Source: Xestospongia bergquistia
Taxonomy: Eukaryota > Porifera > Demospongiae > Haplosclerida > Petrosiidae
DNA length: 64,000 nucleotides
NCBI GenBank assembly: GCA_963965975.1
Contig: OZ014411.1
Span: 18,566,446-18,630,445 of the forward strand
Direction: 5' to 3'
Shown here: positions 1 through 12,918 of the stretch, piece by piece
How positions within the stretch are numbered: position 1 is the stretch's first letter
How the letters are laid out: every line of letters starts with the position of its first letter
The notes under the pieces: generated by a model
Seen by the model: only the letters and a program-made list of their open reading frames with translations
Database searches by the model: none
Told to the model about the DNA's origin: nothing
Made by a program: the position numbers and the translations under genes

Positions 1-805
1 TTAATAAAGTAAACAGCTCAGTCTAAAGGACTCTATGGGACTAAATAAATAAAATGTTATTAACAGTTTAGTAAGTTGGTTTGCATTAACACTCTAAAGT
101 CTTTAAATTAAAGACTTTAGAAAATTTAGACTATTTAGTGAAGTTAATAAAGTAAACAGCTCAGTCTAAATGACTCTATGGGACTAACTAAATAAACTTT
201 TATTAACAGTTTAGTAAGTCAGTTTGCATTAACACTCTAAAGTCTTTAAATTAAAGACTTTAGAAGGTTTAGACTGTTGAGTGAAGTTAATAAACTAAAC
301 AGCTCAGTGTAAAGGACTCTATGTGACTAACTAAAGAAACTGTTATTAACAGTTTAGTAAGTTGGTTTGCATTAACACTCTAAAGTCTTTAAATTAAAGA
401 CTTTAGAAGGTTTAGACTAATGAGTGAAGTTAATAAAGTAAACAGCTCAGCCTAAAGGACTCTATGGGACTAACTAAATAAACTGTTATTAAGAGTTTAG
501 TAAGTTGCTTTGCTTTAAGACTCTAAAGTCTTTAAATTAAAGACTTTAGAAGGTTTAGACTATTGATTGAAGTTAATAAAGTAAACAGCTCAGTCTAAAG
601 GACTCTATGGTACTAAATAAATAAAGTGTTATTAACAGTTTAGTAAGTTTGTTTGCCTTAATACTCTAAAGTCTTTAAATTAAAGACTTTAGAAGGTTTA
701 GACTATTGAGTGAAGTTAATAAAATAAACAACTCAGTCTAAAGGACTCTATGGGACTAACTAAATAAACTGTTATTAACAGTTTAGTAAGTTGGTTTGCA
801 TTAAC

Positions 806-840
806 ACTCTAAATCTAAAGTCTTTAAATAAAGACTTTAG
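806..840. repeat. P1 palindrome with a 6-bp insertion
   Basis: Reads CTCTAAATCTAAAGTCTT, a 6-bp duplication of the left arm's outer part, and the centre lacks one base (AAATAAAG), so the arms are no longer fully complementary. Confidence 0.85.
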
Positions 841-2154
841 AAGGTTTAGACTATTGAGTGAAATTATTAAAGTAAACAGCTCAGTCTAAAGGACTCTATG
901 GGACTAACTATATAAACTGTTATTAACAGTTTTGTAAGTTGATTTTGCTTAACACTCTAAAGTCTTTAAAGTAAAGACTTTAGAAGGTTTAGACTATTGA
1001 TTTAAGTTAACAAAGTAAACAGCTCAGTCTAATGGACTCTATGGGACTAACTAAATGAACTCTTATTAACAGTTTAATAAGTTGGTTTGCATTAATACTC
1101 TAAAGTCTTTAAATTAAAGACTTTAGAAGGTTTAGACTATTGAGTGAAGTTAACAAAGTAAACAGCTCAGTCTAACGGACTCTATAGGACTAACTAAATA
1201 AACTTTTATTAACAGTTTAGTAAGTTGGTTTGCATTAACATTCTAAAGTCTTTAAATTAAAGACTTTAGAAGGTTTAGACTATTGAGTGAAGTTGATAAA
1301 CAAAACAGCTCAGTCTAAAGGATTGTATGGGACCAAATAAATAAACTGTTATTAACAGTTTAGTAAGTTGGTTTGCCTTAACACTCTATAGTCTTTAAAT
1401 TAAAGACTTTAGAAGATGTAGACTATTGAGTGAAGTTAATAAAGTAAACAGCTCAGTCTAAAGGACTCTATGGGACTAACTAAATGAACTGTTATTAACA
1501 GTTTAGTAAGTTGCTTTCCTTTAACACTCTAAAGTCTTTAAATTAAAGACTTTAGAAGGTTTAGACTATTGATTGAATTTAACAAAGTAAACAGCTCAGT
1601 CTAATGGACTCTATTGGACTAACTAAATGGACTGTTATTAACTGTTTAGTAAGTTGGTTTGCATTAACAATCTAAAGTCTTTAAATTAAAGACTTTAGAA
1701 GGTTTAGACTAATGAGTGAAGTTAATAAAGTAAACAGCTCAGTCTAAAGGACTCTATGGGACTAAGTAAATAAACTGCTATTAACAGTTTAGTAAGTTCG
1801 TTTGCATTAACACTCTAAAGTGTTTGAATTAAAGACTTTAGAAGGTTTCGACTATTGATTGAAGTTAATAAAGTAAACAGCTCAGTCCAAAGGACTCTAT
1901 TGGACTCACTAAATAAACTGTTATTAAGAGTTTAGTAAGTTGCTTTGCTTTAACACTCCAAAGTCTTTAAATTAAAGACTTTAGAAGGTTTAGACTATTG
2001 ATTGAAGTTAAGAAAGTAAACAGCTCAGTCTAATGAACTCTATGGGACTATCTAAATGAACTGTTATTAACGTTTTAGCAAGTTTGTTTGCATTAACAAT
2101 CTAAAGTCTTTAAATTAAAGACTTTAGAAGGTTTAGACTATTGAGAGAAGTTAT

Positions 2155-2185
2155 TAAATTAAACATCGCAGGAGGACTCTATGGG
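2155..2185 (+). repeat. Scrambled segment in a monomer
   Basis: Reads TTAAACATCGCAGGAGGACT where the consensus has GTAAACAGCTCAGTCTAAAGGACT-type sequence: net loss of 4 bp with several substitutions together. It contains one of the few CpG sites in the window. Confidence 0.8.
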
Positions 2186-4427
2186 TCTAACTATATAAAC
2201 TGTTATTAACAGTTTTGTAAGTTGGTTTTGCCTTAACACTCTAAAGTCTTTAAAGTAAAGACTTTAGAAGTTTTAGACTATTGATTGAAGTTAACAAAGC
2301 AAACACCTCAGTCTAATGGACTCTATGGGACTAACTAAATAAAATGTTATTAACAGTTTAGTAACTTGGTTTGCATTAACACTCTAAAGTCTTTAAATTA
2401 AAGACTTTAGAAGGTTTAGACTATTGAGTGAAGTTAATAAAGTAAAGAGCTCAGTCTAAAGGATTTATGGGACTAACTAAATAAACTGTTATTAACAGTT
2501 TAGTAAGTTGGTTTGCCTTAACACTCTATAGTCTTTAAATTAAAGACTTTAGAAGGTTTAGACTATTGAGTGAAGTTAATAAAGTAAACAGCTCAGTCTA
2601 AAGGACTCTATGGGACTAACAAAATGAACTGTTATTAACAGTTGAGTAAGTTTCTTTGCTTTAAGACTCTAAAGTCTTTAAATTAAAGACTTTAGAAGGT
2701 TAATACTATTGATTGAAGTTAACAAAGTAAACAGCTCAGTCTAATGGCCTCTATTGGACTAGCTAAATGAACTGTTATTAACAGTTTAGTAAGTAGCTTT
2801 GCTTTAGCACTCTAAAGTCTTTAAATTAAAGACTTTAGAAGGTTTAGAATATTGATTGAAGTTAACAAAGTAAACAGCTCAGTCTAATGGACTCTATGGG
2901 ACTAACTAAATGAACTGTTATTAACAGTTTAGTAAGTTAGTTTGCATTAACACTCTAAAGTCTTTAAAATAAAGACTTTAGAAGGTTTAGGCTATTGAGT
3001 GAAGTTAACAAAGTAAAGAGCTCAGTCTAAAGGACTCTAGGGGACTAACTAAATAAGCTGTTATTAACAGTTTAGTAACTTCGTTTGCATTAATACTCTA
3101 AAGTCTTAAAATTAAAGACTTTAGAAGGTTTAGACTATTGAGTGAAGTTAACAAAGTCAACAGCTCAGTCTAAAGGACTCTATGGTCTAACTAAATAAGC
3201 TGTTATTAACAGTTTAGTAAGTTGGTTTGCATTAATACTCTAAAGTCTTTAAATTAAAGACTTTAGAAGGTTTAGACTATTGATTGATGTTAACAAAGTA
3301 AACAGCTCAGTCTAATGGATTCAATGGGACTAGCTAAATGAACTGTTATTAACAGTTTAGTAAGTTGGTTTGCATTAACACTCTAAAGTCTTTAAATTAA
3401 AGCCTTCAGAAGGTTTAGACCATTGAGTGAAGTTAATAAAGTAAACAGCTCAATCTAAAGGACTCAATGGGACTAATTAAATAAAATATTATTAAATGTT
3501 TAGAAAGTTTGTTTGCCTTAACTCTTTATAGTCTTTAAATTAAAGATTTTAGAAGGTTTAGACTACTGAGTGAAGTTAATAAAGTAAAGAGCTCAGTCTA
3601 AAGGACTCTAGGGACAAACTAAATAAACTGTTATTAACAGTTTAGTAAGTTTGTTTTCCTTAATACTCTAAAGTCTTTAAATTAAAGACTTTAGAAAGTT
3701 TAGACTGTTGAGTGAAGTTAATAAAGTAAACAGCTCAGTCTAAAGGACTTTATGGGACTAACTAAATAAACTGTTATTAACAGTTTAGTATCTTGGTTTC
3801 CATTAACACTCTAAAGTCTTTAAATTAAAGACTTTAGAAGGTTTAGACTATTGAGAGAAGTTAATAAAGTAAACAGCTCAGTCTAAAGGACTCTATGGGA
3901 CTAACTAAATAAACAGTTATTAACAGTTTAGTAAGTTGGTTTGCCTTAATACTCTAAAGTCTTTAAATTAAAGTCTTTAGAAGATTTAGACTATCGATTG
4001 TAGTTGACAAAGTAAACAGCTCAGTCTAATGGACTCTAAGGGACTAACTAAATGAACTGTTATTAACAGTTTAGTAAGTTGGTTTGCATTAACACTCTAA
4101 AGTCTTGAAATTAAAGACTTTAGAAGGTTTAGACTATTGAGTGAAGTTAATAAAGTAAACAGCTCAGTCTAAGGACTCGATTGGACTAACTAAATAAACT
4201 GTTATTAACAGTTTAGTAAGTTGGTTTGCATTAACACTCTAAAGTCTTTAAATTAAAGACTTTAGAAGGTTTAAACTATTGAGTGAATTTAATAAAGTAA
4301 ACAGTTCAGTCTAAAGGACTCTATGGGACTAACTAAATAAGTTGTTATTAACAGTTTAGTAATTTGGTTTGCATTAACACTCCAAGGTCTTTAAATTAAA
4401 GAGTTTAGAAGGTTTAGACTATTGAGT

Positions 4428-4857
4428 GAAGTTAATAAAAACAACAGCTCAGTCTAAACGACTCTTTAGGACTAAACAAATAAACTGCTATTAACAATGT
4501 TTAGTAAGTTGGTTTTCATTAACACTCTAAAGTCTTTAAATTAAAGAGTTTAGAATGTTTAGACTATTAAGTGAAGATTATAAAGTAAACAGCTCTGTTT
4601 AAAGGACTCTATGGGACTAACAAAAGAAACTGCGATTAACAGTTTAGTAAGTTGTTTTCCATTAACACTTTACAGTCTTTAATTTTAAGATTTTAAAAGG
4701 TTTAGACTATTGAGTAAATTTTATAGAGTAAACTACTCAGTCTAAAGGACTTATGGGACGAAGTAAATAAACTGCTATAAACAGTTTAGTAAGTTGGTTT
4801 GCATTAAGACTCTAAAGTCTTTAAATTAAAGACTTTAGAAGGTTTAGACTATTGAGT
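4428..4857 (+). repeat. Diverged triplet b1-b2-b3, copy 1
   Basis: Three consecutive unusual monomers: b1 with AAAACAACAGCTC and ACAATGTTTAG, b2 starting GAAGATTATAAAG at 4573, b3 starting near 4716 with AAATTTTATAGAG and a short TTATGGGACGAAG segment. Right arms of P1 in b1 carry GAGTTTAG instead of GACTTTAG. The same order recurs downstream, so the triplet moved as a unit. Confidence 0.85.
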
Positions 4858-6000
4858 GAAGTTAACAAAGTAAACAGCTCAGTCTAAAGGACTCTATGGG
4901 ACTAACTATATAAAATGTTATTAACAGTTTAGTAAGTTGGTTTGCATTAACGCTCTAAAGTCTTTAAATTAAAGACTTTAGAAGGTTTCGACTATTGATT
5001 GAAGTTAATAAAGTAAACAGCTCAGTCTAAAGGACTCTATGGTACTAAATAAATAAAGTGTTATTAACAGTTTAGTAAGTTTGTTTGCCTTAATACTCTA
5101 AAGTCTTTAAATGAAAGACTTTGGAAGGTTTAGAATATTGATTGTAGTTGACAAAGTAAACAGCTCAGTCTAATGGGCTCTAAGGGACTCACTAAATGAA
5201 CTGTTATTAACAGTTTAGTAAGTTGGTTTGCATTAAAACTCTAAAGTCTTTAAATTAAAGACTTTAGAAGGTTTAGACTATTGAGTGAAGTTAATAATGT
5301 AAACAGCTCAGTCTAAAGGACTCTATTGGACTAACAAAATAAACTGTTATTAACAGTTTAGTAAGTTGGTTTGCCTTAACACTCTAAAGTCTTTAAATTA
5401 AAGACTTTAGAAGGTTTAGACTGTTGAGTGAAGTTAATAAAGTAAACAGCTCAGTCTAAAGGACTCTATGGGACTAACTAAATAAACTGTTATTCACAGT
5501 TTAGTAAGTTGGTTTGCCTTAACACTCTAAAGTCTTTAAATTAAAGACTTTAGAAGGTTTAGTCTATTGATTGTAGTTGACAAAGTAAACAGCTCAGTCT
5601 AATGGACTCTAAGGGACTAACTAAATGAACTGTTATTAACAGTTTAGTAAGTTGGTTTGCATTAAAACTCTAAATTCTTTAAATTAAAGTCTTTAGAAGG
5701 TTTAGACTATTGAGTGACGTTAATAAAGTAAACAGCTCAGTCTAAAGGACTCTTTGGGACTAACTAAATAAACTGTTATTAACAGTTTAGTAAGTTGGTT
5801 TGCGTTAACACCCTAAAGTCTTTAAATTAAAGAGTTTAGATGGTTAGACTATTGAGTGAATTTAATAAAGTAAACAGCTCAGTCTAAAGGACTCTATGAG
5901 ACTAACTAAATAAACTGTTATTAACAGTTTAGTAAGTTGGTTTGCATTGACACTCTAAGGTCTTTAAATTAAAGAGTTTAGTAGGTTTAGACTATTGAGT

Positions 6001-6428
6001 GAAGTTAATAAAAACAACAGCTCAGTCTAAACGACTCTATTGGACTAAACAAATAAACTGCTATTAACAATGTTTAGTAAGTTGGTTTGCATTAACACTC
6101 TAAAGTCTTTAAATTAAAGAGTTTAGAAGGTTAGACTATTAAGTGAAGATTATAAAGTAAACAGCTCTTTTTAAAGGACTCTATGGGACTAACTAAAGAA
6201 ACTGTTACTAACAGTTTAGTAAGTTGGTTTCCATTAACACTTTACAGTCTTTAATTTTAAACTTTAAAGGGTTTAGACTATTGAGTAAATTTTATAGAGT
6301 AAACTGCTCAGTCTAAAGGACTTATGGGACGAAGTAAATAAACTGCTATGAACAGTTTAGTAAGTTGGTTTGCATTAACGCTCTAAACTCTTTAAATTAA
6401 AGAGTTTAAAAAGTTTAGCCTATTGAGT
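6001..6428 (+). repeat. Diverged triplet b1-b2-b3, copy 2
   Basis: Starts exactly 1573 bp (11 x 143) after copy 1. b2 starts at 6145 and b3 near 6287, again with TTATGGGACGAAG. The b3 P1 palindrome has both arms changed (CTAAACTCTTTAA at 6383 with TTAAAGAGTTTA), keeping the symmetry. Confidence 0.85.
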
Positions 6429-6858
6429 GAAGTTTATAAAGTAAACAGCTAAGTCTAAAGGACTCTATGGGACTAAGCAAATAAACTGCTATTTACAATG
6501 TTTAGTAAGTTGGTTTGCATTATCACTCTAAAGTCTTTAAATTAAAGACTTTAGAATGTTTAGACTATTAAGTGAAGATTATAAAGTAAACAGCTCAGTT
6601 TAAAGGACTCTATGGGACTAACTAAAGGAACTGTTATTAACACTTTAGCAAGTTGGTTTCCATTAACACTTCACAGTCTTTAATTTAAAGACTTTAGGAG
6701 GTTTAGACTATTGAGTAAATTTTATAGAGTAAACTGCTCAGTCTAAAGGACTCTATGGGACTAACTAAATAAACTGCTATTAAGAGTTTAGGAAGTTGGT
6801 TTCATTAACACTCTAAAGTCTTTAAATTAAAGACTTTAGAAGGTTTAGACGATTGAAT
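6429..6858 (+). repeat. Diverged triplet, second version (AAGCAAATAAAC type)
   Basis: Immediately follows the previous triplet. The first monomer has GAAGTTTATAAAG and CTAAGCAAATAAACTGC, then GAAGATTATAAAG at 6574, then AAATTTTATAGAG near 6717. A related AAGCAAATAAAC plus GAAGATTATAAAG pair recurs near 17530-17815 and 21240-21530, so this is a second lineage of the triplet. Confidence 0.75.
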
Positions 6859-8002
6859 GAAGTTAAAAAAGTAAACAGCTCAGTCTAAAGGACTCTATGG
6901 GACTAACTAAATAAACTTTTATTAACAGTTTAGTAAGTTGGTTTGCATTAACACTCTAAAGTCTTTAAATTAAAGACTTTAGAAGGTTTAGACTATTGAG
7001 TGAAGTTAATAAAGAAAACAGCTCAGTCTAAAGGACTCTATGGGACTAACTAAATAAAATGTCATTAACAGTTTAGTAAGTTGGTTTGCATTTAACACTA
7101 TAAAGTCTTTAAATTTAAGACTTTAGAAGGTTTAGACTATTGAGTGAAGTTAATAAAGTAAACAGCTCAGTGTAAAGGACTCTATGGGACTAACTAAATA
7201 AACTGTTTTTAACAGTTTAGTAAGTTGTATTGCATTAACACTCTAAAGTCTTTAAATTAAAGACTTTAGAAGGTTTAGACTATTGAGTGAAGTTAACAAA
7301 GTAAACAGCTCAGTCTGAAGGACTCTATGGGAATAACTATAAAAAATGTGATTAACAGTTCAGTAAGTTGGTTTGCATTAACACTCTAAAGTCTTTAAAT
7401 TAAAGACTTTAGAAGGTTTAGACTATTGAGTGAAGTTAATAAAGTAAACAGCTCAGTCTAAAGGACTCCATTGGACTAACTAAATAAACTGTTATTAACA
7501 GTTTAGTAAGTTGGTTTGCATTAACACTCTAAAGTCTTTAAATTAAAGACTTTAGAAGGTTTAGACTATTGATTGAAGTTAATAAAGTAAATAGCTCAGT
7601 CTAAAGGACTCCATGGTACTAAATAAATAAACTGTTATTAACAGTTTAGTAAGTTGGTTTGCCTTAATACTCTAAAGTCTTTAAATTAAAGACTTTAGAA
7701 GGTTTAGACTATTGATTGTAGTTGACAAAGTAAACAGCTCAGTCTAATGGACTCTAAGGGACTAACTAAATGAACTGTTATTAACAGTTTAGTAGGTTGG
7801 TTTGCATTAAAACTCTGAAGTCTTTAAATTAGAGACTTTAGAAGGTTTAGACTATTGAGTGAAGTTAATAAAGTAAACAGCTCAGTCTAAACGACTCTAT
7901 GGGACTAACTAAATAAACTGTTATTAACAGTTTAGTAAGTTGGTTTGCATTAACACTCTAAAGTCTTTAAATTAAAGAGTTTAGAAGGTTTAGACTATTG
8001 GG

Positions 8003-8433
8003 TGAAGTTAATAAAAACAACAGCTCAGTCTAAACGACTCTATTGGACTAAACAAATAAACTGCTATCAACAATGTTTAGTAAGTTGGTTTGCATTAACA
8101 CTCTAAAGTCTTTAAATTAAAGAGTTTAGAAGGTTTAGACTATTAAGTGAAGATTATAAAGTAAAAAGCTCTTTTTAAAGGACTCTATGGGACTAACTAA
8201 AGAAACTGTTACTAACAGTTTAGTAAGTTTGTTTCCATTAACACTTTACAGTCTTTAACTTTAAGACTTTAAAAGGTTTAGACTATTGAGTAAATTTTAT
8301 AGTGTAAACTGCTCAGTCTAAAGGACTCTATGGGACTAACTAAATAAGCTGCTATTAAGAGTTTAGGAAGTTGGTTTCATTAACACTCTAAAGTCTTTAA
8401 ATTAAAGACTTTAGAAGGTTTAGACTATTGAAT
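8003..8433 (+). repeat. Diverged triplet b1-b2-b3, copy 3
   Basis: Begins 2002 bp (14 x 143) after copy 2. b2 starts at 8149 with AAAAAGCTCTTTTTAAAGG, b3 near 8292. After it comes a monomer with AAGAGTTTAGGAAG and GTTTCATTAAC, also seen after the triplet at 12489. Confidence 0.85.
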
Positions 8434-8530
8434 GAAGTTAATAATGTAAACAGCTCAGTCTAATGGACTCTATGGGACTAACTAAATAAACTGTTATTAA
8501 CAGTTTAGTAAGCTGGTTTGCATTAACACT

Positions 8531-8571
8531 CTAAAGTCTTTAAATTAAAGACTTTAAATTAAAGACTTTAG
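8531..8571. repeat. Expanded P1 palindrome (14-bp tandem insertion)
   Basis: The normal 27-bp core is 41 bp here because a 14-bp piece (ACTTTAAATTAAAG) is duplicated, giving two overlapping dyads. The homologous place in the second long block (near 13020) is not expanded, so the event came after, or was lost since, the block duplication. Confidence 0.9.
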
Positions 8572-8964
8572 AAGGTTTAGACTATTGAGTGAAGTTAATA
8601 AAGTAAACAGCTCAGTCTAAAGGACTCTATGGGACTAACTAAATAAACTGTCATTAACAGTTTAGTAAGTATGTTTGCATTTAACACTATAAAGTCTTTA
8701 AATTAAAGACTTTAGAAGGTTTAGACTATTGAGTGAAGTTAATAAAGTAAACAGCTCAGTCTAAACGACTCTATGGGACTAACAAAATAAACTGTTATTA
8801 ACAGTTTAGTAAGTTGGTTTGCATTAACACTCTAAAGTCTTTAAATTAAAGACTTTAGAAAGTTTAGACTATTGAGTGAAGTTAACAAAGTAAACAGCTC
8901 AGTCTAAAGGACTCTATGGGACTAACTAAATAAACTGTGATTAAGAGTTCAGTAAGTTTGTTTG

Positions 8965-9012
8965 CATTAACACTCTTATTAAGAGTTTAGTAAGTTTGTT
9001 TCATTAACACTC
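8965..9012 (+). repeat. 37-bp off-register insertion, copy 1
   Basis: CATTAACACTC occurs twice, 37 bp apart, with TTATTAAGAGTTTAGTAAG between: the segment spanning P2's right half to position 97 is repeated. The junction makes a new perfect 15-bp palindrome (ACTCTTA, T, TAAGAGT) at 8972-8986. Confidence 0.9.
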
Positions 9013-12000
9013 TAAAGTCTTTAACTTAGAGACTTTAGAAGGTTTAGACTATTGAGTGAATTTAATAAAGTAAACAGGTCAGTCTAAAGGACTCTATGGG
9101 ACTAACTAAATAAACTGTTATTAACAGTTTAGTAAGTTGGTTTGCATTAACACTCTAAAGTCTTTAAATTAAAGTCTTTAGAAGGTTTAGACTATTGAGT
9201 GAAGTTAATAAAGTGAACAGCTCAGTCTAAAGGACTCTATGGGACTACCTAAAAAAACGGTTCTTAACAGTTTAGTAACTTGGTTTGCCTTAACACTCTA
9301 AAGCCTTTAAATTAAAGACTTTAGAAGGTTTAGACTATTGATTGAAGTTAACAAAGTAAACAGTTCAGTCTAATGGACTCTATGGGACTGAATAAATGAA
9401 CTGTTATGAACAGTTTAGTAAGTTGGTTTGCATTAACACTCTAAAGTCTTTAAATTAGAGAACTTAGAAGGTTTAGACTATTGAGTTAAGTTAATAAAGT
9501 AAACAGCTCAGTCTAAAGGACTCTAGGGACTAACTAAATAAACTGTTATTAACAGTTTAGTAAGTTGGTTTGCCTTAACACTCTAAAGTCTTTAAATTAA
9601 AGATTTTAGAAGGTTTAGACTATTGAGTGAAGTTAAGAAAGTAAACAGCTCAATCTAAAGGACTCTATGGGACTAAATAAATAAACTGCTATTAACAGTT
9701 TAGTAAGTTGGTTTGCATTAATTCTATAAATTCTTTAAATGAAAGACTTTAGAAGGTTTCGACTGTTGATTGAAGTTAACAAAGTAAACAGTTCAGTCTA
9801 ATGGACTCTATGGGACTGACTAAATGAACTGTTATTAACAGTTTAGTAAGTTGGTTTGCATTAACACTCTAAAGTCTTTAAATTAGAGAACTTAGAAGGT
9901 TTAGACTATTGAGTTAAGTTAATAAAGTAAACAGCTCAGTCGAAAGGACTCTGTGGGAATAACTATATAAACTGCTGTTAACAGTTTAGTAAGTTAGTTT
10001 GCATTAACACTCTAAAGTCTTTAAATTAAAGACTTTAGAAGGTTTAGACTATTGAGTGAAGTTAATAAAGTAAACAGCTCAGTCTAAAGGACTCTATGGG
10101 ACTAATTAAATAAACTGCTATTAACAGTTTAGTAAGTTGGTTTACCTAAATAGTATATAGTCTTTAAATTAAAGACTTTAGAAGGTTTAGACTATTGATT
10201 GAAGTTTATAAAGTAAACAGCTCTGTCTAAAGGACTCTATGGGACTAACTAAATGAACTGTTATTAACAGTTTAGTAAGTTGGTTTGCATTAACACTCTA
10301 AAGTCTTTAAATTAAAGACTTTAGAAGGTTTAGACTATTGAGTGAAGTTAATAAAGTAAACAGCTCAGTCTAAAGGACTCTATGAGACTAACTAAATAAA
10401 CTGTTATCAACAGTTTAGTAAGTCGGTTTGCATTAACACTCTAAAGTCTTTAAATTAAAGACTTTAGAAGGTTTAGACTATTGAATGAAGTTAACAAAGT
10501 AAACAGCTCAGTCTAAAGGACTCAATGGGAGTAACTAAATAAACTTGTATTAACAGTTCAGTAAGTTGGTTTGCCTTAACACTCTAAAGTCTTTAAATTA
10601 AAGACTTTAGAAGGTTTAGACTATTGATTGAAGTTAACAAAGTAAAGAGCTCAGTCTAAAGGACTCTATGGGACTAACTAAATAAACTGTTATTAACAGT
10701 TCAGTAAGTTGGTTTGCATTAACACTTTAAAGTCTTTAAATTAAAGACTTTAGAAGTTTTAGACGATTGAGTGAAGTTAATAAAGTAAACAGCTCAGTCT
10801 AAAGGACTCTATGGTACTAACTAAATAAACTGTTATTAACAGTTTAGTAAGTTGGTTTTCCTTGACACTCTAAAATCTTTAAATTAAAGACTTTAGAAGG
10901 TTTAGACTATTGAGTGAAGTTAATTATGTAAACAGCTCAGTCTAAAGGACTCTATGGGACTAACTAAAGAAACTGCTATTAACAGTTTAGTAAGTTGGTT
11001 TGCATTAACACTCTAAAGTCTTTAATTTAAAGACTTTAAAATTTTAGACCTTTAAGGAAATTTTATAAAGTAAACTGCTCATTCTAAAGAACTCTGTGGG
11101 ACTAGCTATATAAACTGCTACTAACGGTTTAGTAAGTTGGTTTGCATTAACACTCTAAAGTCTTTAAATTAAAGACTTTAGAAGGTTTAGACTATTGAGT
11201 GAAGTTAATAAAGTAAACAGCTCAGTCTAAAGGACTCTATGGGACTAACTAAATAAACTGTCATTAACAGTTTAGTAAGTTGGTTTGCAGTTAACACTAT
11301 AAAGTCTTTAAATTTAAGACTTTAGAAGGTTTTGACTATTGAGTGAAGTTAATAAAGTAAACAGCTCAGTGTAAAGGACTCTATGGGACTAAATAAATAA
11401 ACTGTTATTAACAGTTTAGTAAGTTGTTTTGCATTAACACTCTAAAGTCTTTAAATTAAAGACTTTAGAAGGTTTAGACTATTGAGTGAAGTTAACAAAG
11501 TAAACAGCTCAGTCTAAAGGACTCTATGGGACTAACTAAATAAACTGTGATTAACAGTTCAGTAAGTTGGTTTGCATTAACACTCTAAAGTCTTTAAATT
11601 AATGACTTTAGAAGGTTTAGACTATTGAGTGAAGTTAATAAAGTAAACAGCTCAGTGTAAAGGACTCTATTGGACTAACTAAATAAACTGTTATTAACAG
11701 TTTAGTAAGTTGGTTTGCATTAACACTCTAAAGTCTTTAAATTAAAGACTTTAGAAGGTTTAGACTATTGAGTGAAGTTAACAAAGTAAACAGATCAGTC
11801 TAAAGGACTCTATGGGACTAACTAAATAAACTGTTATTAACAGTTTAGTAAGTTGGTTTGCATTAACAGTCTAAAGTCTTTAAATTAAAGACTTTAGAAG
11901 GTTTAGACTATTGATTGAAGTTAATAAAGTAAACAGCTCAGTCTAAAGGACTCTATGGTACTAAATAAATAAACTGTTATTAACAGTTTAGTAAGTTGGT

Positions 12001-12488
12001 TTGCCTTAATACTCTAAAGTCTTTAAATTAAAGACTTTAGAAGGTTTAGACTATTGATTGTAGTTGACAAAGTAAACAGCTCAGTCTAATGGACTCTAAG
12101 GGACTAACTAAATGAACTGTTATTAACAGTTTAGTAGGATGGTTTGCATTAAAACTCTAAAGTCTTTAAATTAAAGACTTTAGAAGGTTTAGACTATTGA
12201 GTGAATTTTATAAAGTAAACAGCTCAGTCTAAACGACTCTATGGGACTAACTAAATAAACTGTTATTAACAGTTTAGTAAGTTGGTTTGCATTAACCCTC
12301 TAAAGTCTTTAAATTAAAGAGTTTAGAAGGTTTAGACTATTGTGTGAATTTAATAAAGTAAACAGCTCAGTCTAAAGGACTCTATGAGACTAACTAAATA
12401 AACTGTTATTAACAGTTTAGTAAGTTGTTTTGCATTAACACTCTAAAGTCTTTAAATTAAAGAGTTTAGAAGGTTTAGACTATTGAGT

Positions 12489-12918
12489 GAAGTTAATAAA
12501 AACAACAGCTCAGTCTAAACGACTCTATTGGACTAAACAAATAAACTGCTATTAACAATGTTTAGTAAGTTGGTTTGCATTAACACTCTAAAGTCTTTAA
12601 ATTAAAGAGTTTAGAAGGTTTATACTATTAAGTGAAGATTATAAAGTAAAAAGCTCTTTTTAAAGGACTCTATGGGACTAACGAAAGAAACTGTTATTAA
12701 CAGTTTAGTAAGATTCTTTCCATTAACACTTTACAGCCTTTAACTTTAAGACTTTAAAAGGTTTAGACTATTGAGTAAATTTTATAGAGTAAACTGCTCA
12801 GTCTAAAGGACTCTACGGGAGTAACTAAATAAACTGCTATTAAGAGTTTAGGAAGTTGGTTTCATTAACACTCTAAAGTCTTTAAATTAAAGACTTTAGA
12901 AGGTGTAGACTATTGAAT
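12489..12918 (+). repeat. Diverged triplet b1-b2-b3, copy 4
   Basis: Homologue of the triplet at 8003 within the long 29/33-mer block, lag 4486 bp. b2 at 12634, b3 near 12777. It keeps the AAAAAGCTCTTTTTAAAGG variant of copy 3. Confidence 0.85.

Larger units (their letters stand above)
1..4427 (+). repeat. Array domain 1: ordinary monomers, weak higher-order order
   Basis: About 31 monomers without the diverged triplet subfamily seen downstream. Copies differ by scattered substitutions; recurring variants include a monomer with AAGTTGCTTTGCTTTAA (near 490, 1940 and 2790) and monomers starting GATTGAAGTTAACAAAG. A weak 9-monomer correspondence links a CTATATAAAC monomer at 908 to one at 2191 (lag 1283), followed in both by a TTTAAAGTAAAGACTTTAG palindrome variant. 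No gene or foreign DNA is seen. Confidence 0.85.
7002..11199 (+). repeat. Long higher-order block, copy 1 (29 monomers plus 51 bp)
   Basis: Ordered marker monomers here reappear in 11200-15956: GTCATTAACAG with ACACTATAAAG (7062 and 11261), TAGTTGACAAAG (7719 and 12061), AAAACAAC (8003 and 12489), a 37-bp insertion (8971 and 13441), CTCAATGGGAGTA (10521 and 15133), ATTTTAGACCTTTAA (11041 and 15796). The lag grows from 4199 to 4755 in steps of about one monomer. The 51 extra bases are the 37-bp and 14-bp insertions. Confidence 0.8.

Noticed and set aside
901..920. TATA-like promoter (CTATATAAAC) in variant monomers, also near 2191, 4907, 15290 and 59244
   Set aside because: It arises by one or two substitutions from CTAAATAAAC and has no gene or conserved flank; nothing supports promoter use.
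4428..4857. Diverged triplet as an inserted transposon or foreign fragment
   Set aside because: All three monomers align end to end with the 143-bp consensus in the same register, so they are divergent satellite copies.
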